Assembly: GCF_947623445.1 (NCBI RefSeq) | Contig: NC_135242.1 | Span: 4,278,001 to 4,342,000, forward strand | Origin: Clavelina lepadiformis | Taxonomy: Eukaryota > Chordata > Ascidiacea > Aplousobranchia > Clavelinidae | Direction: 5' to 3' | Length of the DNA stretch: 64,000 nt | Part shown: positions 35,926 to 53,500 of the stretch, in pieces | How positions within the stretch are numbered: position 1 is the first letter of the stretch | How the letters are laid out: each line of letters begins with the position of its first letter | Notes under the pieces: model-generated | Database searches by the model: none | What the model was told of the DNA's origin: nothing | Seen by the model: the letters and a program-made list of their open reading frames with translations, nothing else | Program-made: the position numbers and the translations under genes

Positions 35926-37135
35926 CAGTGGTTTCCAACCTTTATAGGCTCACGGCACCCTACAATTAAAAGGGAAAAATATTTTGCGGCAACTCGTTTT
36001 GCAATCAACGGTCATTGGCTTCGACTGCAGCAGGTTGTTACTTCAAACAATTTTTCTAGTTGTGCCATTAGGAAAGGCACTTACTTAGTAGTTACACATT
36101 GAAAAATCAACATAACATAGGCAACACGGAAATTTTACTTGGAGTTTGAACGTTACTTTGAAAATGTATTTTGAAAAACAAACTAAACTGTATTGACAAT
36201 TTATTCAAAACTCAGTGTGAAATTTGACCTTGGTTTATCGTGCAAAACCCCTTAATATTTGGACGCATTTTCGATAAAGCTACCTTCATTTCTCCCTCGA
36301 TTAAGTTATAAGTAGCCTTTCGTTTTTTGTTTTGATATTCGTTAAAACTGAAAATCTAATCTCGCATTAGTATGAGATGTAAAACTGTAGTAAAATCTTC
36401 ATTGCCTTTTCTCCGAGGCAAGGAAATTCATTTTGAAGAAAGATGACCATGTTTACTTGTAAAGTGTCTGGTCAACTTGCTTGGGACCACGGCTTCATTT
36501 GACAATTTTGCGTTACAAATAAGACAATTTGTTATGGGTTGCGTTTCTTCACCACCCCAAATAAAGTCTGTATTTAAAAAACTGTAGCAATAAAGGCAAG
36601 TTTTCTTTGCTTTCTTTTTTTTTGTACTTCCAGTTTTAGCTGTCACAATATCGCTCTGATCGACATCACTTGATCTTTTCTTGTAATAAACTTCTCCATC
36701 ACAAATAATATGAAACTAATTATCTGTAACACACACAATTATCTGTAACACACACTCTCCTAATAAGACACAATGAGAAACATCTTTTACAAACACAGTA
36801 TTCACTTTACACTTGTTCACTAGACTGAAATAGAACCCATGATCAGCAGAACTCGTTCAGATATTGTATGTGATGCCACAAAACCACAATAATCCAAGTG
36901 TGCTACATTAAAAAATCATGAGTTTTGCATTAAAGCAGCATACGGTAAAATAAAAATTGTCCTAGTGATGTAACAAAAACAATTGTCAATAAAAATTGTG
37001 TCGGCAACAGTAAACCTATCTACAGTTAGTTGAAAACGTCATAGATAAAAACGAATAATAGGACTAGCTTGCGGCACTCCTGTGTATCGCAAATGGCACA
37101 CCAGGATGCCGCGACAACCAGGTTGGGAACCACAG
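35926..37135 (-). mobile_element. hAT element with BED-finger segment
   Basis: Ends CAGTGGTTTCCAACC and GGTTGGGAACCACAG, inverted repeats with 13 of 15 matches. They are flanked by CAGTAAAT and CAGTAGAC, a worn 8-bp target duplication (6 of 8). Subterminal CACGGCACCC / CACACCAGGATGCC sequences are typical of Charlie-like hATs. It carries the BED finger on the minus strand but no catalytic domain between the ends. The catalytic frame at 33.3-34.9 kb may be a separate insertion, or the left end of one larger rearranged element. Confidence 0.75.
36428..36646 (-). CDS. BED zinc-finger segment of a hAT transposase
   Basis: A frame of about 72 codons with CLYC-YSFL, GGEE, QPITNCLICN, LSNEAVVPSKL and RHFTSKHGHL. 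This is the C-x2-C...H-x-H BED finger that begins ZBED5/SCAND3-type hAT proteins and binds the transposon ends. The nominal start is GTG and the frame continues upstream, so the true start is uncertain. It ends in a stop at 36428 rather than joining the catalytic part directly. Confidence 0.75.
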   Translation of the reverse strand: MTAKTGSTKKKKAKKTCLYCYSFLNTDFIWGGEETQPITNCLICNAKLSNEAVVPSKLTRHFTSKHGHLSSK

Positions 37136-37724
37136 CAGTAGACACACATTCGATCTAACGTGCAACGTTAAAAACTTACTGGTAGTGTTGGACAGTCATG
37201 TGGATGGATTCATATCCTATCATATCTTTTATTTATCGTCATTAACTGTGTGGAGCGAAAATTACAACGCTAACAATTACACGGTAGTTATGGCATGATA
37301 AAATATCGCACGCGTGATGAGAGAAATTTTTGTGATGACATTATCGAAAGGTTTGACTGACTTTTAAATTACTTGGCTTCAATTGCCACTCGCCACATTT
37401 ACAAACCTTCAGCTCATACCTTGGATTTTACTCCATGATTCTTCTGAAAGTTCTGGGAGTATGGGAACTACTATCCTCTAGGCTACTCTGGCTATTAAGT
37501 TATTTAAAAAATATACACAAAACGGCGATTTTTTCTGAGCCGGATATATCGAAGCCAAACCCAATTTTTGCCAGACTGAGCAAACAAGTTACATAAAAGC
37601 GTTTTAAGCTTTTGTTTTACTGTAAAGCTTGGTATGGGCTACATAAACGTGTTATCATGACGCTTTAGATTCAATCATAAATTAGTTCTTCAAAGTACAA
37701 TAGTTGGTTGTTGGACTAGAACAG
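37136..37724. other. Spacer, nothing recognised
   Basis: AT-rich sequence between the hAT element and the transporter fragment. No coding, repeat or RNA feature is supported. Confidence 0.5.
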
Positions 37725-38540
37725 TATAGCCTACAGTTAATATTAATAGTAATGTTAAAATCTTTATGTTTTACAATCACGGCCACTTTGGTTAAAGACT
37801 TTGTAATGGAAAATTTTGTACACATCAACTAACAACCTAAGTGGGCTAACTAAATTATGTTATGCCAGAAATTTTGATATTATTGTGGATTGCTTTTTCT
37901 GCTATTTCTGTTTTAAGAATACTTCATAGAATGTTTATGTTTTATTTTCTATTCGTGTTTCTATTAAAACGTTACAAATTGTAACTGAGAAGTTTTGCAT
38001 AAATTATTTTCTTAACAAATAATATTACAAAGTGAAGCAGAACATACGACCCTGCCACTAAAGTCTTAGAACATGGTGCCACTGGATTTGAAAGCAACGT
38101 CAGTCTCGTATGCATAATTCTTCTTCCCATTCATATCTAGGTCGGTTTTTGAAGACATTTTCCTGAACACAACGTTTGAACGATTAGTAGGCTAATATCA
38201 ATGCCTAGAAATGAAATCAAAACAAACTTCTTCGTTATTAGCGTGTTGTCATCAACAGCAGTTTTCTTCTTATTGAGCCACTTCAGTATCGGAACATTTT
38301 CTCTGTAAAACTTCTCCGCTTGGTCGAGTGTTGTCATGTATTCGGTGCTGACAGTTTCAGGATAGAACAGAGTAAGGCCACCAATATGATGGATAAACTT
38401 CCAAAGACCGTCTGTGTAAACAATGAAAGCGATTTAACTTTACGGAGTACATCAATCCAAAATTTAAAGAAGCAAACAGTTTTCCAATTAAAGCCATTGC
38501 TGTACTCCCGGCCAGCATACCTGCTTCAGATAAAGGTATT
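37725..38540 (-). pseudogene. Partial duplicate of gene F 3' end (exons 10 and 12)
   Basis: 37725-38408 is about 97% like 39972-40664: gene F last exon with its 3' flank. Just upstream on the minus strand, 38435-38525 matches gene F exon 10, with about 320 bp deleted between, removing exon 11. A one-base loss (CCACCAATATG versus CCACCGCATATG) breaks the exon 12 frame. The copy therefore cannot encode a transporter. Confidence 0.9.
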
Positions 38541-39945
38541 TCATGTTTGACCATTTCGCAGTACACCTGAAGAAGCAAGTTTTTGCTTGCGAAAACTCGT
38601 GTCGAAAAATATAAAGTTGACCTTAGAGTGCCAAACTATATCCTGTTTCTTATTTTACTTGCAAATATTAAACCTGCACTTTTTCAGAGAAAGAACTTAG
38701 TTCTACGACCTGGTGCATTAAACCTCAGGCAAAATTGTCTGCAGCACAAATGCATGCATCTATTTATTTTGTATTTTCGTCGTGTGGGTATAATGGAAGA
38801 AAGACACTTAGCCTACGCAGCGATTTGCGAGTTGCGCGTTTTTCATAAATGTTTTTATGGGCGTAGACTGTTTCCTGATTGAAACGTAATAAATACTCTT
38901 CATTTTTTAAACGTAGGCTATGCATGAAAAATTTTGCTAAAATTACAAGTTGAAGTTGTTTCACCTAATTGCTTAAGTGTTGACGAAAACGTTGTAAATT
39001 CCGGTTTAACAAACAAACTTAGATTTTGATTTTCTTGCAGTGCCGTCTAGTTAAACAAAGTCAGTAATTGGCAAAAGTTTTGTGGAAAACAATATGAACT
39101 TGATAGTGCTGTTGATTCTTACAACATGGTTTGTTGAATGTCACGGGATTCCAGCAGGTAAGAATAAAAGTTGCCTTGATAGTCGTCAAAATTGATTACA
39201 GGCTGTTAGTATAACGTCGAATTAAATGGTAAAAAGTGATGTAAGTCTGGCAAACATTCACTTAGCATGAGTGTTTAGATTTCGTGTCATCCGGCGTGAA
39301 CAGCTTAACGCTTTACTTTGTATGTTTAGTCAACTATCGGTAGGTTACTGTTTCAAATCATCCAGTCATTGTTATGTTAGTCAAAGCAAAGTATCTCATT
39401 CCAAGCAATTCCAACATCAGTTCGTGATTTTTATCTCGTTTTCTGGTTATGTTGTAGCTTGTTTGTGTGGGCATTCAGTGAGGCCTGATGTATCTTTAGG
39501 TGGCTTACCATACGTCTCGTTTTAGCCCGGTTTTTAAGGTTGTGTCTCCGCGTCCCAATCAGTCAACCAAAAAGCCCCGCTTTGTCATTTAGTCACCCAG
39601 CATTGCCAGCATACACTACACCAATATTAGCATGCTGTGATTGGTCTGTTTAGCCAACTTGTTAAAGAGTGATGCCTGATGCGTGTTCTTGTTTATTTAT
39701 GTTAAATGTGAAGATAATTGTTACGTCATCGTAACGGGTAATTGGTCCGGTAGTAGGTTGATTGTTAGCGCATTCCTTATTTTAGTAATAGTAAGCTAGT
39801 AGGAGGAAGTGTTCTTTTTGCAGTTAGGTCATTGAAAGAACTTAACTCGTAGGGAAACTTGTTCGCATTTCCTTCTGCAAAAACATTATCTCATAAGGCT
39901 ATTAAAACTGATAAGGCTCATTGTTCTGAAGCGTCCCGGTTTTCA
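38538..39945 (+). pseudogene. Orphan copy of gene A promoter and signal-peptide exon
   Basis: About 1.4 kb, roughly 88-92% like 1354-2785. It includes the fold-back arm, the upstream region, an intact 64-nt exon 1 at 39094-39157 (MNLIVLLILTTWFVECHGIPA) with its GTAAG donor, and the first 0.8 kb of intron 1. None of exons 2-16 follow. It lies between the two direct copies of the gene F 3' end, opposite in strand to gene F. If the promoter still works it would make a transcript running antisense into gene F. Confidence 0.92.
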
Positions 39946-40387
39946 ATCACAAAAGTATGGTATGCCTAACTAAAATAGCATACAGTTAATATTAATAGTA
40001 ATATTAAAATCTTTATGTTTTACAATCACGGCGAATTTAGTTAAAGACTTTGCAACGGAAAATTTTGTACACATCAACTAACAACCTAAGTGGGCTGAAA
40101 ACTAAAATATATTATGCCAGAAATTTTGATATTATTGTGGATTGCTTTTTCTACTATTTCTGCTTTAAAAATACTTCATAGAATGCTTATGTTTATTTTT
40201 TATTCGTGTTTCTATTAAAACGTTACAAATTGTAACTGAGAAGTTTTGCATAAATTATTTTCTTAACAAATAATATTACAAAGTGAAGCAGAACATACGA
40301 CCCTGCCACTAAAGTCTTAGAACATGGTGCCACTGGCTTTGAAAGCAACGTCAGTCTCGTATGCATAATTCTTCTTCCCATTCATAT

Positions 40388-44595
<4,208 letters not shown>

Positions 44596-45584
44596 CACGA
44601 GGAATTTGTCTTTCAAACACTCAATCAAAATCTGTCTCGTACCGGAAAAGCGTTTTTGTTGTAAAGTATTTCGTTTTCTATAACAGGTACGTTATATCAC
44701 CTCAAGAATTAGATATGAGCTTTGCGCAAACGAGTGCGTAGAATAGGTCATCATTCATTTACTAGCGTTTACCGAGGTTAATGACGTCAATACAATGTAA
44801 TCAAAACAAGTTTGCTTCATAAAAATCTCAACCTAAGTCACTTCAGTGTTTCATAAAGAGCTCATGATAAAATTTACTGTTCTGCCGTAACACGACAAAG
44901 TGCTGAGTATAGTGACACGGGCATTTACCTTGTGGTGTCCAATGCATAGACTGTGATTAATGAAATATTATCAGTGATGTTTATTTTAATGAGCAGTACA
45001 TAAAACATAAAGTTCATAAACATTAAAAACAAAGCACTAAATGAAAATATTAACGCTAAAAACACTGCTTCATCTTGTGCTTTACAACGATTTGAACATG
45101 CCGTTTCCTAAAAATGTTTTTCACAGTCTGGATTGAGTTCGCGTTTTTCGCGGGATATCGCTGTCGATGTCGATGAAAATCTACCGCAGTGTGTAGGTTA
45201 ATGTTGTACAAAATAACAGACTTACTCTATGGAACAAGAGCACACCCAAGTGGATATTGTTCCTGTTATTACTGTCCGCCAGAATGCGTTGATTTAGATT
45301 GCACAAGTGTGGAACTTATCATTTTTCACATTGCTGCCTTTTTCGAAGTTTTACGTTTCACTTTTTTGCAAGGTCTTATATTTAACGCATTGGAATATGA
45401 ATGCTATAAGCTAAAATGCCCTTTTTTGGCATTGTGGTGTATTAGACGTTTAAGTTCGATACGACGGGGTATTTAGTTCGTTCTTCGGCGTCACACTCAC
45501 AGGACGTAGAGTGAGTCTCTTTTCATTTGTGAAACGTTGAGAGTCATCTACCCACGTCAGCATCGATCCTTGGCAGCAAAAGTC

Positions 45585-45690
45585 CGGTATTGTCAGTGTC
45601 AGGTATTATGTATTATCCAGTGTCCGGTGTATTATCCGGTGTCCGGTGTATCCGGTGTATTATCCGGTGTATTATCCGGTGCCAGGGATG
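45585..45690. repeat. GTGTCCGGTGTATTATCC minisatellite
   Basis: Six or so imperfect copies of CCGGTGTATTAT / GTGTCCGGTGTATTATCC units. Simple repeat DNA of variable unit length. Confidence 0.8.
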
Positions 45691-46734
45691 AAATTACGAA
45701 GTCTAGCAGCTGGGTATTTCCGCCATTCCTTATTCAATTGGATATTCGCCCAACGGGTTACACTGATGGCTCTTAGATGTCCGCGTGTTTCTAAATCAGT
45801 GCAGTACAAATCAGTTTTTAAATTTCTTACGCAGTGTTGCGTCCGTTTATTGTAGCCGGATGCAATTTTAGGAAAAAGATTGTATCAATTCATTCACGTG
45901 CTATATAGATAGCATTCAACAGATCCTGAATTATTTTTTTCATTCAGTGGTTGCAATTGCATGGTTGTAATTTTTTGAACGCTACTTACAAGTCTTTAAA
46001 TTCATGCCGATGGAAATTTAACCTAAGTAAGTTACAAAATATACTAAACGTGTAGTTAATGCTTAAACTTTTATATTCAATATGGCGACGACATAACACT
46101 TTTATATTTTGAAACAAGTATTTTTAACTTTCCTGTTTCTTTTGATCAAGTTGGTATATTTATTCGCACTTGAGTGTATATATCGGCATAAAAAGTGTCT
46201 GTTCTAGAAGTTTAATTTTTTTCTCACCTTACCTAATGTCTAACTTAACACTTTTTGGTAGCTTAAACATTTAAACGAAGTAGCATGTGCGAAGTTAAAT
46301 CAAACGTAGCCAGCTCAACAAGTAACAATGAGGAACCTTAACGGTCTGTTTCACAGGTTCTGCCGTATAAATGGGCAAACAAACATACAAAAATTCATTC
46401 GCTTTAAACGTCTGACAAGTCTAGAGGCAGCAAGAACACTCGTGCTCGCTAACTGCAAACGCAAAGGAGGTTATTAAACTTATAAGAGTAGACTATTTCT
46501 TGTACCGCAACCGTCAAGTTAAAAATAATTTGCAAATATGTTTTAAAGTAGTGACGAGTTAATAAAGCGAAAAATGTTTTTGATTTCAAACAAAAAACAA
46601 ACGATTCACGATCAGTCGATCGAGTTCGAGGTGAGCGAATCAATGTTAAGCAAAAAACCAAAGTCGAAAATGAAAACAAGTCTATTTAGACCTAGTAGAT
46701 GTACTTGTATATGGTATTATAATCTTTATCCGCG

Positions 46735-46850
46735 GACTGAAGAAAGTCTTTGCTCGACTTAAACTCGGCGATGATTCCTCACCGCACGGGCTCGGTTACC
46801 GAGCTTGTCTTTGTTCAAATTCCAATGGATGACCTACACAGCTTTTGACT
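46735..46850. repeat. Short dispersed repeat with two hairpins, copy 2 (upstream of gene B)
   Basis: Homologous to 3895-4015. It keeps CTCGGCGATGATTCCTCACCGC and GCTCGG-TTA-CCGAGC (a perfect 6-bp stem), then CCAATGGATGA in place of CTAATGGATAA. The class is unknown. Confidence 0.55.
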
Positions 46851-47562
46851 TTTAACTTATTTGACTTTTAATTTTTTATTTGCTATACTATCTTAATTTG
46901 AAATTGATTACTAAAACCACTAAACATAAACAAGCGTTGTTTACTCTTTGCTTAAGGGTATTAGGCTACAACGGCAGCGAAACTGGGAATCTAACACGGT
47001 TCGAATTTTTACGTGTCAGACACGTTATAGACCTAACTGCTCCGACACACGTCCACCGATATCCCAATGAAAGTTGTATTTTAAAACTATTGGATTTGCA
47101 TCCTTACTACAGTGGTAGACTAAGCCTTTTCTGATTTCATCTAAGCGTTTTAAGCATTTTACCATTGTGCAAGTCTGTATCACGTACATGTATCATTGAC
47201 AAAACCGACCAACGAAGACGTTGTTGTTTAAGATAAATAGTAATGGCATTAGACAACACAAATGCCAACGTAAGCCACATCAGTGAGTTAAAACTCAATG
47301 TAATTTTTGTTTTCTGAAAAGTTGAGTAAAAAACTTGAATCACGTTGAAACTTGTCAATTTCATATTTTCAGATTACAGGATTTTGAAACTTTAATCCTG
47401 CTCTTTTGATTGTAGCTAAAACCTAGTTAGATGCCAAAAGGTGAGGAAGAAGCAACTGAAAATAAACTGAGTTGTGTCTGCAAAAAATTCTTCAAACTAA
47501 TTTAAATTTCCTGTATTTTATCAAACAACTCTAAGTAATTGGCCAGCGATTACGTCAGTGGT

Positions 47563-50500
47563 ATGAAACGCCATTTTTCTGTCGCCGGGCTAACAATAGC
47601 TGTTCTGCTTTTGCATTCATGCGCAATTGTATTAGCAGGTAAGCGAAACAAAATAATGCTGAGTGTCTTGTTTACAGTTCTGTTCTTAGTTTCCTGGGGT
47701 GGGGAAAAGAGATTAGATTACGGCGTAATGAATGAGAAAATCAAATTACTTTTTTAGATATATAAGATTATTCCTTGTTGTGTTGTTTCTACATTACCCA
47801 CGTAAGGTCATAGTTATTCAAGGGAGAACTGCATAATTATAATTAAAATTTTAAAGTGCTGCGTCATTTACAGGATAAACAAAAACCGGAAAAAAAGGTT
47901 GCAAATATGTAAAGTCAACGCGGGAACGAAAAACCAAAGACCATGAGAACAAAACCAAATTCTTTAACATTTCAATCAAATTGGTATAGATTTAAATCTA
48001 TTCCCAAATACGTGTTTTAATCAATAACATTGGTTTGATTCTTTTTCGATGTTTAGGATACCGTCCTATATTTTACAATGACGAGCTGAGTTAACTACCT
48101 TTTATTTGGAGTGGTAAACTTTTAATGATGGTTAGTTTTTAGTCTTTAAAGAAAAGCTTTTTTTATTGCCAAATTTTAATTTTTTGAATAATCAAGATGG
48201 GTTCGCCGGGTTATTCCGGATAGGCTAGCATCCGCAAAGTTATGTGATCTCTTCCTTTATTGATAACGTTTTTTATAAGAAATTACTTTGGGGAAAAGCC
48301 CGTTCATGAGACCAAGTTTTGTAAGTGGGTACCACTCTGCACGTCCATAGTAACATTTTAACAGTTGTTACCATTACGTGCTCAATGATAAGGCCATTTC
48401 CCCCTTCAGTATAAATTTTTAATAAAATTTATTTGTTTTAATATTTAGCCCAGCCCAGTCTTAACCTTACTGATATCACATCTTTCGGATTTCGTGTCAC
48501 CTACAACAATGTTACCGACGCGGCGTTTTATGAATTTTCTGTCACCGCCTTGCACAATGACACTGACCATGTTTCCTTCGTTCAAGCTGACACCACTGCT
48601 TCGGTTTGTATTATGTTGTTTTATAAAGAGATTAGCATAAAGTTTTTATAATGGGCGGCTGCAAATTATATCACACAGTTTATTGCAATGATCAACACCA
48701 TGTGATTGACACTGACTTTGATACATAATAAGTTAATAAGCAAGATTTTATTTCGGTAGTGCAACACACTTTTTTCAATACCACTTGTTGTTTTGAAATA
48801 TTGTCATGGATCTGGCTTTTAGCCTCTGGCCTATCTTTAGCAATGGAGAATCGCAATACTTTTACTGTGTCTTTGAAACAACAAGATAAATTATATAGAG
48901 GCATCATAATGAGTTTTTGTATTTATAACAAAGGCTAATTGTAAACAAAGACTAACCAATTATTACATCTATTATTGGAAACTTTTATTCTATTTAATCA
49001 TCGCTGCACCACTGCAACATACAACTCTGCAAATATCTGCTATGTTCTACACAACTTTTAATGTGTTGCAAATAAAGTATTATAAAAAACAACAAGGCAA
49101 CAAAATTAAATAGCTCGAGTGTATTTCTAAAGCCCTATGCTATATTCTGAGTAAATGTATTTGTATTTTTGTCTTTAAACTAATTGCGATTGGTGAAAAT
49201 GTTAAAGAAGTTTGCAGTGTTCTGTTGTTGAAGATAGGCGAGAGCCATCCTTGTGGGGACTAATGTGGAAGTCCACAACTACGTGATGCATTTGTATACT
49301 AGACCTCTGCAGCCCACATTGTGATGTCAGTTGGTTGTGAACTTGAATCAGTTCATGAATGAGTCAGTTGGTTGTGAACTGCCCCAAGCCCTATTTTTGC
49401 ACCTATAGTGCTTTATCATTATGGCAGATGGCAGTATAAAAAAGTTTATTAACTTCGATTATTACATGATTGGATTGATTGTAGGTTTTACAGAATGTGG
49501 CATTGAATCTTTCAGTAGCAGTGCGTGTTTTGTGACAGCCAGTTGGGTTAGAACAGGAGACATACAGAAAGTTACTCGTAAATTTTGTTTTTGTTGCAGT
49601 AAGGTTTAAATGGTACAATGGGGTAAGTTTGAGGTTAGTGTATGGTAGCCAACAATTCAGTGAGAAAGAAAGACTTGTACAAAGACTACAAATTTACTTT
49701 TGGTTTTGGCTATTACTATTGTAATGGAAAAATTTTTGACAATGATTTGATGATTATTCTTTTATCTAACTTAAAGCAAACCTAACATAAATTTCTTTTT
49801 AGAATAAAATTTTCTTCATTTAGTCTAACGAAAATAAAGTTTTATTTCTTTTTTAACCTAGTTGTCTTATACAATGGGTTTCTTGTCCGGATGTGGTAAA
49901 ATAATCACCCTCAAAAAGGAAATTATGTGTACTTGCTAATTTAATCTATGCATTAACTATTTTATTGTGGTTTTATGTCATTTCAAACAAATAATTTATA
50001 ATTTTTATCCAATTTATTTTTTAAAATTGGTTACAAAGGACATTTACTGATTAAATTATAATAATTGTGTAGATTAGTGACCGAAGAAGCAACATAGTTT
50101 ACATTGTCACAGTTAAATCTCTTGATGCAAACAATGTGACAGGAAATGAAATCACAGGCCGAGTAAGAACAGGTAATAATCTGCAGCACTGTGACACTGA
50201 CCATCTAACAATGTGTTTTGTTAGAATGTCGACGCATTTGGTATTGTGATAAATAATATGAAAACTTACAGTAAAATTACGATTTCATGTTTAATGTAGA
50301 TGTAATGTAATGAAATGAAATTTAATGTTTGACATTTAAAATTATGCTTTGCGTTTCTTTTGGTGGTGTGAAGACCACAAACATAGGCACAGATACAACT
50401 TTTAAAAATATTTCAGCTCCCGTTGGTGCATCCATTCTCCAAGTAATCACAACTCCAACATTTCTGACTGTGTTTTTGGAGGAAGTACCCGGAGCTATTG

Positions 50501-53500
50501 CTTTTGAAATTGAATACAACAACACTGAAACCGGAGTCAGTAACAGAAAGATTGTACCGGATGAAGTTCCGTCAGAAACTTTTTATGTTGCAATGTAATT
50601 ATGTTATGGTTTATTTTATAATTAGTGTTTTTATTTTTACCGTCAATACTTTAAGAAAACATAACCAGCAATAAACAAAAAATCAGTTGCCCGTACAAAC
50701 TTTTGCGATACCATTGGCATTGTGTTAAACTGAGGTAATGCTGATAATTGAGTTTTTGTAATTTCACTGTATGCACTTTATAATTGTAATTACTTGGTTT
50801 AAAGAATTGAAGCATTGATGCCAAATAGCGAATATACGTTGCGAGCCAGAGTCATGGAGGTAAATGGGACTAATTACAATCCTGAACAAAGTCCGTATGG
50901 GTCTGCCACGCATATTACGACAGGTACATTTGATTTGGTAGTCACTGTTCTTAGCAATTTTTGTTCCTTAATCCTTGACTCTGTGTTTTACCATAAATCT
51001 GTTTTATCATACCTCAAAGCATAATTTCAGGCAACTGTTTGTTTTAGACAAGATCTCTGCATTTGGACGAATTCAGTTGATAACCAGGAACATCACATCG
51101 TCTGTTGATGCAAGTTTAGAAGCAGAAATCGCTGCAGAATTGCTGAGTGCTTATAGAGGCATCATGACTAATGTGTCAAATGTGTCTGTTGTTGAACTTG
51201 AAAACGATGGATCGGGAAAAATTCTTTGTCATCATGAAATTATCTTGGATGATAAAATATCAGCATCAGATGGGTTTTTATCTGCGCTAAGGTTGAATAA
51301 TTCTACTTTTTACAATGGAAGCTCAGTGCGGTTTGGAGGTAAATTAACATAGATCGCTTTTATTTGTAGATCCACTCATACTGACTCCGTTTGCTACACA
51401 GTATCTTGTTTGTTTTCAGTATGTCTTTATTTAAACCTTCATGTAAATCTTTATTTCAGTTGCTCACGATCCTGGCTATCAGTACACTCGCCTCAGTGAC
51501 TTAATTTCGCTGCAATATGCTGATGGTCTGTTTTGTCGGTCTAGCTCAACAGATCAAAGATCTTGGACTTTATACAGCAGTAACGATGTAGCAGTTTCAG
51601 AGCAAATTCCCACAAATGGTGATGGGTTGGCAGACTCAATAGTAGAACTCATCCTGAATGATGCAGGCAATATTTTATAAAACAGTTTCATCAGAATGTT
51701 GTGCAAAAATCAATTATTCCAAAATGTTTTTAAGTCAAAGTTTGTCCAATTTCATCCAAACTATGTTATGCAGTATGCCTTGTTTAGAAATACTAATTGA
51801 AGTATTCAAGTACATGGTTTTAACATTTTTGAAAGTAATTTGTTTCTAATCTCTACAGAAATCATTTTGGTGACTGATTCACTTTCTCTGACTGGCCCTA
51901 GTTTGTTCTCCCTGAATTCAAGCACAATATATGGAATAAAACAGGAATATTTAATAAAAGCTTGTCCAGCTGATGAAAGTTCTACACTTTATTACAACAG
52001 AATTTATGAAGCTAAAGATTCGTCAGTCAACTCTGATAAATACACTATTTTTCATACAACAAGTATGTGAAATTTTTATGATCGTTTATGGTTATGGATT
52101 ATGTAGTAATGCTGTGTAGGTGCTTGGCTCAAAGTGCTCACTTAATAATATCGGTTTTAAGAAACTTAAAATGTGAGTTAATGAATTTCACTGTTGTTTA
52201 TTACATAGGAATGAAGTTATTTTTCATTGATCATTAGATGTAAAACATTGGAAAGGAACTAATCAGGGATAAAATCTTGTTTCTATGTAGGTCCTGCATC
52301 AGTGGCATCTGGAAGATTAAGTTCTCAAACTTTAGAAAGCAACACGGAAGCAGTTATTACAATTCCATCTACCTTGATACCACGAGCAGAGTCATATTCC
52401 TTTACTGCAAATGGTTTTACTACTACATTAAGTGAAGCTGACATTGACAGTTCTGCATCATTTAAGGTACTGGTATTTATGGTATTGCTTGCTTGTTTTA
52501 AAAAGTTACACCTTACACTTTTCGTGATGTAACATCTTCACTTGAAAAAAAAAACAGTTTTATCTAACATCACCAACTTGCATATAAGTTAAAAGCAATA
52601 ATTTTCTACTCATTTAAATATGTTTTTATTTTTTAAAAGTTGCTTTAGAAAAGACCACCTTGAACCATAAAACTATCTAATTTCTGATTTTGCTGGAATA
52701 GGTTCTGTGTTATGACATTAGGAATTCATCGCAAAAATTACCTCTAATCTAACCGCTATCTTTGCTTTTATTACTGACATTTAATTTCCTACTGACAGTA
52801 ACTTTAAAGCATAGGTCGGCAACCCGCGGCTCTTTCATGTCTGTGTTCTGGCTCCCACGACTCAGAGCCAACGAGCTCATTTAGGAAAACTTTATGTGAA
52901 TAAATAATGGTGTTTATTAATGTCACAATGTAATAACTTAATGCATTTGTCTGATTTTTCAGAATGTTTTATTAGGACGTGGAAAATTTTATATAAATAC
53001 TACACAGTGATTTTCGCAGACATAATACGCATGACTGCTTGCCACTCATGTGATCTTAAGTTTGTTTTAGTCCGAGGTCGCATGTCTTGGATTTTGGTCT
53101 TTGTTTGGTGACTATGCGGATTGTCATCGTTGTAGTGAGAATTTTGTGACAATAACTACTGAAGTTTTTACGTGTAACTGTCAAGCATTAGTTTGAATTA
53201 TATAAGTAGCGTTAGGTTTTTTGTTTTAAGTAGTCAATTAGGTGTTGTGGCTCAGAGTAGGTTTTAGTTTGACGGACAGGAGACCAAATGGCTCTTTCAA
53301 TGCTAAAGGTTGCCGAACCTTGCTCTAAAGTGACTCCGAACCAATCACACTTGCAGGTATCACCAACTTGCATATAAGTTAAAAACGATAATTTTCTACT
53401 CATTTAAATATGTTTTTATTTTTTAAAAGTTGCTTTAGAAAAGACCACCTTGAACCATAAAACTATCTTATTTCTGATTTTGCTGGAATAGGTTCTGTCT

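Larger units (their letters stand above)
44596..47562. other. Intergenic between gene F and gene B
   Basis: This should hold the divergent promoters of F (-) and B (+). I see a short minisatellite (45585-45690), a second copy of the two-hairpin repeat (46735-46850) and AT-rich DNA. Open frames at 45.2-45.9, 46.6 and 46.9 kb have no family resemblance or splice support. Confidence 0.6.

Noticed and set aside
45189-45855. Frames with several cysteines in the F-B spacer
   Set aside because: No recognised family, no paralogue, and partly overlapping a minisatellite. Too weak to call.
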